Source: Tanypteryx hageni
Taxonomy: Eukaryota; Arthropoda; Insecta; Odonata; Petaluridae
Assembly (NCBI GenBank): GCA_028673005.1
Contig: CM054117.1
Span: 4,030,001 to 4,094,000 of the forward strand
Direction of reading: 5' to 3'
Length of the DNA stretch: 64,000 nt
The position numbers and the translations under genes were made by a program. Numbering within the stretch: position 1 is the stretch's first letter; every line of letters begins with the position of its first letter. The notes below the pieces were generated by a model. The model was not told where the DNA came from, ran no database searches, and saw nothing but the letters and a program-made list of their open reading frames with translations. Shown piece by piece: positions 47,501-56,500 of this stretch.

Positions 47501-50500
47501 TTGGTTATCCGAACTTCCGTGTTAACCGAGATGGCCCCCTCTAAATACATACATTGTTGTTTTTAGCTTGCGGTCAACAGTCTCAGGTTATTTACCACTT
47601 GTAAATCATGACTCCTCACGACTTCAGTTTTCAGTTGATAAATAGTGTAAGATTCACGAAGCATGTGGCTGCATTAATTTTTTTTACCCTACAATTTGTA
47701 GATGTTTCTTGACTCTATTGAATAATGAGTGTGAAAAGAAAGTGTGTTGTGGTGTCTCTAGAGACCAAATTAAAGGCTATTCAACGATTAGATAGTGGTG
47801 AAAATAGCTGACGATTTAGGTGTAGGTGAAGTTACTGTGGAGGATTGGAAAAGAAAGAGAGAAGATATTAAAAAGTGGTGCTCACAAAGGGCTAGTGTTA
47901 GTGGTGAGTGCTCGTCAAGAAAAACAATGAAGTGTGAATTGGGAAAAACTGGTGAAGCACTATTTCTATGGTTTACCCAGTTGCGTGGAAAAGGGAGCCC
48001 GATTTCCGGATCTATGTTACAGGTAAAAGCACTAGAATTTCGAAAACTGTTCAATGATGGAGCAGAAGAATTTACTGCAAGCACAGGTTGGTTGGACCGT
48101 TGGGAGAAAAGGTATGGCATATGACAATTAAGTATTTGTGGAGAAAAATTATCCACTGATTGTGAGGAAGTTGTGAAATTCAAAAATAAATTAAATCAGC
48201 TTATTAAAGATGAGGAATTGAGTCTCAACCAAATTTATAACTGCGACGAGACAGGCCTGAATTTTAAGATGCATCCTACACAAACTGTGGCACCACGAGA
48301 AGATAAAGCGGCTCCGGGGTACAAAAGACACAAGGAGAGAGGTACCATATTGGCCTGTTCGAATGCCACTGGTACTCATAAACTGAGATTAATGCTTGTT
48401 GGGAAGTCGAAAAATCCTCGAGCGTTTAAGAACGTTTGTGTATTTAGTTTGCCTGTGTACTATAATAACCAAAAAAGTACATGGATGGATTCGATACTTT
48501 TCAAGACTTGGTTTTTTAATTAATTTGTCCCAAGAACACAAAAGTTCATGAAAGAAAAAATCTTCCCCAAAAAGCGTTGCTATTGCTTGACAACGCTCCA
48601 TCCCATCCAGATGCTGAGGAATTAACAAGTGGCAAAATAAAAGCCATTTTCCTGCTGCCTAATGTCACTTCTCTAATTCAGCCATTAGACCAAGGTGTGC
48701 TGGAAGCATTTAAAAGAAATTACAGACGACAACTGTTGAAACCTCCTAGAAGGGATTGAAGAAGGCAAGAGTGTTCAAGAATGCCTTAAAAAGATAACAA
48801 TAAAAGATGTCACTTACTGGGGGGCAGAGGCCTGAAAAGATGTCAAGTCATCAACATCGATCAAATCTTGGTGAAAAATTTTGGAAATTGAAAGTGAAAT
48901 TGAAGAACAGCCTGAACTAGACAACTTGTTCAACTTGGGTCGAAATTTTCCAGTATCAGAACCACTAAATGAAGAAGACATTGCAGATTTGCTGGCTGCA
49001 GATAATGAACAGGTCTTGACAGATGAAGATGATACCCAGAAAATGAATTGTATCTCGCACACTGAGGGACTTGCTGCACTGGAGAAAGAGTTCTAATATG
49101 TGGAACGAGAAGAAGAATCAACACCAGCTGATCTATTGCTAGAAAGGTGGCATAACATGGCGGCCAAAAAGTGATCGACCAAAGTTAGGCAGAAATCATT
49201 AAAAGACTGTTTTGTTTAAGTAATATCAATAAACTGTTCTTTTAGTTTAGATAGGTATGTGTAAAGTAAATTTTCAGAACATACATAGGCCTATTTTTGA
49301 TACCTAAAAATGAAGCTTCTGTTTTTTTTCGGAGTTTATCATTATCCGAAGTTAGCTTTGCCCACTTTACCTCGGATAATCAAGACTACTGCAATATCAA
49401 GTCCCTGGCGAGAATTAATTTTCTGCAAATTTGATATTTTTGACAGTTTATCCAAAAAAAAATTTTGAATTGTATGGTTTAAGAGTTTGTCTATTTCTTT
49501 TATTTTAAATTTCAATTTTCACCTTTCTCTCTCTTACGTTAATAAGTAATGTTTGTAAAAATGAGACTATAAACTTACTAAATGCTTAAAAAATAGTTGC
49601 ATTTATCTTAGTTCATGTATTTATTTTTTAGCCTGTTTTGCCTGGGATATTAGAGCAAGTTGTTAGCTGTAGGGATGCCATTGCTCAAGAGTACCTAATG
49701 GAATGTATTATTCAGGTAAGCTAATGCCCTTTCAAAATTTATTTTTGTCTTTGAACATTTTTCTGTAACTGAAATGTGTTTGCATCTTCCATTCTTTCAT
49801 ATTTTTTAAATATCATTTTATTGTGTTTTATATCGCATTTACAGAAAAGGGGTGTTGTCTCTACTTTAGCATTGCCGTAGTTATACAGTGTATGTGTGGG
49901 TTATGTATACAGGCATCCCTCGCTTGGCGCTCTTGACTTGTTCCTGAAATACAGAGCTCTAACTGAAACTGTATTAAGCGAGGGAGTTTTTCCCATAAGA
50001 ATTAATGTACTGTTTTAGTTCGAATATAGTCCCTCCCTGAATATAGTTCCCCCCCCCCCCCCTATTTCTGAAGCCTCAGCTTTGAGCCCCATTACAGACC
50101 TCAATGTTCTTTTGTTTCAACTTGGGAACCACTGTGCGTATTTTGATAAAATTTGGGATTGGGGAGTTGTGTTAAAATTGGTCATCCTATTCCAATTTCA
50201 GTTATAATCGGACAACAATTACGACCACTTTACATTGAACAATGAAAGGTGCCTACCCTTATTTTTTATTGGAAAATCACATTTTTAAATTTGTGCATAA
50301 CCTCTTCCAACCAAAAACTCGGTCACTTTGTCAGTAATACTAGGGGAAAATTATGGAATACCATTTTATTTTTTAGTGATATATTTTTATTTACAATGAA
50401 AATATTTATGAATACTTGAATATGCTTCAAATCTATTGCTCCTAACCTTTCGGCTTTTAAATACAGCAAATAAAATCACTAGAATAAATAAGAAAATGCT

Positions 50501-53500
50501 AAATAAGAAAATGTCTTATTGAATGAGAACAAAAAAGGCTTCCTAATATGAAATACCCTTAACATGTATTTGCAATTAATTATTTACTTCCAAAACTTGC
50601 AAACATAAATGCCCTTCTCAGCCCCACTGCATGTTCCATGGCACCACCATTGACAAGCAACATATTGTACTAACTTTTCACCTTTTACATCTTCTGAAAA
50701 CTTTTAATTGCAAAACAAGCACTGTGCATCTTTGCTGCTTGGTGGTATTGGATCCTCGAAAGTCAAAATCTTCTGAAGATACGTCATTCCTCAAACTCAT
50801 TCCCGATTTGGATGTTTCTTCTTCATCTTATTGTGTTTTTTCTTAGATTTTGATTCCAAGGCGCTATAAGATTCTTGAGAATCATTGAAAAGATATTTTT
50901 TGACTGATCTGGTGCCTTTGCCTCTGCTTTTCTTCGGCTGAGACATCTTAGAAGCTGGCCTCTCTGCCAACAACGCTTAGTAGGGCGATGCCATTATCAA
51001 AGCAGCCTTTCCAGGCACCCTTCCTCTTTGTGGCCCTTTATTCCTCACAATAGAAGCAACAGGAGAAATTTCTTCAGGGCTCACAAATGCATTAGCAGGA
51101 CATGCAGCAGTGTCTTCTGATACCTCGCATTGGGCCTCAATCACTATGAAATCACTCTCCTTAAAGACATTTCTGTTGGGAAGGTAGATTCCTGTAACTT
51201 CAAACCCCTTCACAGCAATCGCACCAGTTTGTACCTTATGATAGCCTCTCCCGAAAAGTTCTGCAATGTCGAACTGAGTAGCTGGCTTCCCTGTACATCT
51301 AATATGAGCTCTGATCTCCTCACTATAGTAGGCCTTTAAAGGGTTCATTAACGTCTGACCGAGTTATTGCATTTTAGGTGTTGAGTGTGAAGGCAAACAC
51401 AAAATGCTTACGTGGTTTGTAAGTGCTAATTCAATCACATTGAGGTTCCGACTATGGGAGAAATGTCCAGCAAGGATTAGCAGCAAAGGGTCTTTCTCAC
51501 TTTTTTGACGAACAATTCTGCCCAATTCGTGAAGTGATTTGCCTGAATCCATCCCGAGGAATGACAGACAGAAATAGTTTCAGGCGGAGCACATTTCGGA
51601 AGCAAAGTTCATATTTTTCCAGGAGAAAATCATCATTGGTGGAACAAAGGTGCCTCCAGTGCTCATGAAAGAAACAACAGTCACTAATGACCCCTGTTCA
51701 GCTGAAGTTAGGATATCTTGCCTTTTAATGCAATCACTTGCGGTATTTTTGACTGCAAGGTGGACAGACCTGTCTCATCTACGTTAAATACCCTGTCTGC
51801 AGGATATTTGTGCTTGTCGAACTCTCGTTCCAATAGAAAAAAACAGTGGGATATGCCTTCCTTATTAAATCCTTTCGCCCTTGTAAAAGATGTTCCCATT
51901 GGTTGACTTAGCAAGATTTTGTCCTTATGATGGGACAAAAACAGTTTTAACCATTTCCTGGCTGCTGTTTGTTTTTCAATAATTTTCATTTGGTGTAAAA
52001 TAATGCACAATTATCATTATTCCTTTTGCAAACGACAATTGGGCATTGTTTCATATCAAATACAAATTATCGAAACCAATTTTGTGCTGAAATTCGAGAA
52101 GTAGTTAATGTAAATAATTACTGATATTTCCAAATTGAAGGTCTAAATATGGAATACTATTTCCTATTAGGAACCCTAAGTGATCCATATTTGGAACTTC
52201 ACCATATTGGATTTCAAAAATGTGTAACAATGAAGCTAATGAAGTACACACAATTTCTTCACCAACAGCTTAAAGAACACTTCAAGTGTTTATTGTAAAT
52301 GTCAAGATTGAAAAAGGATTCAATAAGTAAACCTACAAAATAAAGCAATGAATACATACCCTTGAAAATCTTTGAAACGCACTGAATTGACTTCAATAAG
52401 CAACGAAAAAACACTCAATGGCAGCATCCAACCAACTGATCTCGGTACCAGAATGACTTGGCCGACCATTTCCTTCAGTAAATTCGGTGCTGCCTCATAC
52501 CAGACTTGAAATATTATGGTATTCCACATTAGGAGAATATTCCATATTTGGCTACTTTCTCCTACCTTTCCATTTACCATGATCGGAAGATATTTATATT
52601 TTGCTTTCACCAACTTCACCACATTCATTATAAGACAGTGCAGCAATACAATCGTAGATTACATAAACAACAAAATTCACAATGAACAAATAATATTTAT
52701 TAGCCCAAAAGCAAAAGTTCTTTAACAGAAAATACCAATCAACTTGCTACGTGGATATATTTCAATAGTCACTCGAACCGGCCCTGGAATCTTCGTCAGG
52801 GACAGGTGCCACACTCTATTATATATAGACTTCTTACAGAGGAGGAGTAACATATAACTATGCGCAAAACCGACTAGAAAAACGAAATTCTTGAAAAAGT
52901 TCAACAATGCCACCGCTAAAAATTTGAAATTGTTTAAAAAAATTTTCAAGGTTTATATATTTTTGTATGTGCTACCGAGCTGAAATTTTTCTATTAGATA
53001 GAATTTATAAAAAAAAACGAAATAGGGATTATACAAATTTTGATATTTTAATTTGTTTGGCAGTTAAAAGTTCTTCAAGTTTAAACAAATAGGTAAATGT
53101 CTAGATAATACCAGGCGAGGTAGGGAGTTGAAATATTAAAGTAATTTAGATATTTTCTATATGAACAAATAAACATTTCAATGTCTGCATGATATTGTTA
53201 TTTCGACCATTAAAAATTATTTGAATTTAAACAATTAGATAAATGATATTTCACTTCTAAATGGGGTTTAACTTTAAAATTTGGCAGAAATGTGTGGTAT
53301 TCTTAACCGAATGTGGAAAAAGTATAATATTCTTAAAATTGAAAATATTAGTTATTGTTTTACTCCATTATTGTTCCATAAGGAGAAAACAAAAGTCTGT
53401 ACAGTAGAGAAATCTTTTGAATTAAAAAAATATTTCCAATAATGAAATATCTCTCTGAAAAATTAATGTTTTTCTAGGTGAGATGAAATGCTTGCAGAAT

Positions 53501-56500
53501 GCAGGCACCTTCTACTAGTATACAATATGCACCATTAGAACTTAAAAATTATAATACCTATATTACTCTAGATAATCATAAGAAGAAATCACATGGAAAT
53601 ACAAAGAATAATATATACTACAGAGTTTTCAATCAACCTCTGCAGCCATACATTTTGAATAAAAAAATTAATACAGTGATGATTATTAACGAAAAATATT
53701 GAAGTAATTGCATGTGGTTTTTGGTGCTGACTAGTGTTTCATCTATACTAATGTGTTTATGGGATGTGTAGTGACTATGAAGAGTTATTACCAGTTTAGT
53801 TTGTCTACATCAGAGCCGATATTTCAGCCATGGCATTCTTCGCCCAAGAAGCAAAAGCCAATATATCGGCGCGCTGCACTAAAAGGGTTATATCCATGAC
53901 TTGATTTGCCTTGCGGTTATTAAAATGTGTTGGAATTTACTCTCGTTATATTTTAACTGTATCAATAACTATCGAATATTTCAATACCGATGTATAGAAA
54001 GAATAAATTACAATATAATTTGGTGATCCTAAGTTGATCTCTGATGCTTTGCAAATAATTAAGCAATTTTGGTGCCGCCTATCAACTGCGGTCCAATGTC
54101 GGTTTTGTTCCCTCTTCCCCTTGACAAAGATAGATTTGGAATGAGTGTCTGGACAAAATGCAAAGTCTATCTCGAGTCATTCGATCTATTACAAAGGCGT
54201 ATACAATGTAACAACTTTTGATGTTATGCAGTGGTGCTGTGGGAGACAATGGACTGCTTCGCTGCTACTTTGACACAATGTAGTTATATAGGACTTAAGG
54301 GAACTTAATGGATCAACACGTACTGAATACAAAAAAATTCATTTTACTGCACCTGAAAATCTGGGGTATATACGAAAAACAAAAAAAAATATGTGAAAGT
54401 TGGGGGTCGACTTATACACAGGTATATACACTATTAATGATGAAGACACGAATGTAAATACTTTATTTATCTTTTATGCACACAAAGCGTTTTTTAGGTG
54501 AAATGAGATGGATGATTTATGATGAAGGAATGAAAGTAAATGTAAAGACTACAACTAGTTAGAGTGAGTTAGGTTGTAAATGATTTTCAATTGTTTGATT
54601 AATTACAACTTATTATAAAATGAATGGTATATATTATCCAAAATTAAATATTTCCTTGGCATCATATTTCTTTCCTTGGCTGTTTTCATTATTTGGATCT
54701 TCTGAAAAATGATCTTCAACCATATTACCGTAAATACCCGCATATAGTGCGCACCCTCGTATAACACGCAGGGGGGTTTTCAGCCTCGTAATCTATTATT
54801 TTTCTATATACCCACGTATAGTGCGCACAGATTTTTTTTAGCGTTACCATTCCAGAATCAAATAGATGGTGTAACGTGTTCTAAGGCAATGATCGAATTA
54901 TTGGTATTATGTATTGGTTACATAATGAAAGTGCGAAATGAAATTTTCGAATAACGTTCCAAAAGAACGTCAGCTAACTCAATTACATACTCTATGTTTA
55001 CTTACAAGGTGATATTAGGATATACACAATAAATTCAATTATATTAATTTCATAGTATGGCATATGACATTCTTTGAGCTAATAAAATGAAGGAATGACG
55101 ATAATCCTATGTTTTTTACATAGGTTTTTGTCACGCCTGAGGTGGACGGGTTCGCCCAACCTTCAGTTTTACCCTTATTAGAACACTCGGGAGCACGTAA
55201 AAACAATAGCAAATAACCATAATTAACTACAGACTCGAAGAATCAAGAATAAATCCCTTATGAATGTTGAGAGAAAGGTAGGGAACGATTACTTTATTTA
55301 GTTCTACAAGAAGCATCAACTCCCAGCGTACTCAAAGGCATCAGCTGCCATTGTTTCTAATTGTAAGTAGTACCAGTACCTCACCACCAGGCCGGTAGCC
55401 GGTGTAGGGTGACGTCATGCGTAATATGCTGATTCCGATAACAACATCGAAGAAGAATGGTCCGGTGATGAAGTATTTCTTGGCTTTTAAAATGAATAAA
55501 TACTGAATTCATTCTTTTCATATCTAATTAATGTATGTTTATAGAATTAGTTAATAAATTTTAACTTTTATCTATCTTACTTTTCGTAAAAATCACCAAT
55601 AAAATTATGAGGATACCCGGGCAGTAATTACTGTGCCGAAATTGTGGAAATATGGGGTCAAATGAAAATCGGAAGATTTTGTACCCTCGTATAACACGCA
55701 TCCTAATTTTTAACTCAAATATTTCGAAAAAAAAGTGCGCATTATACGCGGGTATTTATGGTATGTAATATTAATAACTTAACATTACTTTCATTAATAT
55801 TCATGTGTATTGAAATATTTTTGTCTTATTTAATTTAAAAACAATTTTACAGTGTTATATAATTATAATAAAATTTCTGCCTTATAAAAATCTGTTGACT
55901 TAAATACTGCATTATAAACTGTTTGTTTGGTGCAAATTACATTAGCACAAAGATCTTAAAACTGCATCCCTTGCACTAAGCAAGACATATCTGTATTATA
56001 TCAGTCATCATCATCCTCTATGTTCTCTTCATAATTGTCCTCACTCGCCCTATCTTTATCACTGTGAACATAGTCCCACAAAACATCATCTTCACTTCCA
56101 TCCATGGCATTGGATAAGCAGCACTTCTTAAATGCATTTGCGATTACTTCTGTATGTATCTGTTGCCATGATGCTTTGATTCATTGGAAGAGCATTGTAA
56201 CAGTAGTTGTGTTTAGGCTTCCTTTTGGTGTTAGATGGTGGACTCAACTCAATAACCACTCAGAATATAAACCCTTTAAAATTATCTTTAAATGACTTAT
56301 TGACAGCAACATCAAGGACTTGAAGCTGTGATGTCATTCCTTCAGATATTATTACAAGATCAGTTTTCATAGAGTTAATTGAATCTTTAACTTCGGGAGT
56401 TGTATGTCCTTTGAATGCATCTGGTACAAGCATCCCTCTTTTTCTTAATAGTGCTCGTGGTCTTCTACTCCAGACGATGTGTAACCCAATCTCTCATAAG

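Larger units (their letters stand above)
47131..49490. mobile_element. Foldback element split by a jerky/Tigger insertion
   Basis: The left arm (about 47131-47266) is inverted relative to 47454-47490 plus 49392-49490. Shared blocks are GGGAGATGCATAA, CATTTGTTTGAGATA, AAGTCCCTGGCGAGAATTAA and TTGATATTTTTGACA. The spacer (47267-47453) holds a hammerhead-like motif. The transposon at 47491-49391 interrupts the right arm. Confidence 0.7.
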
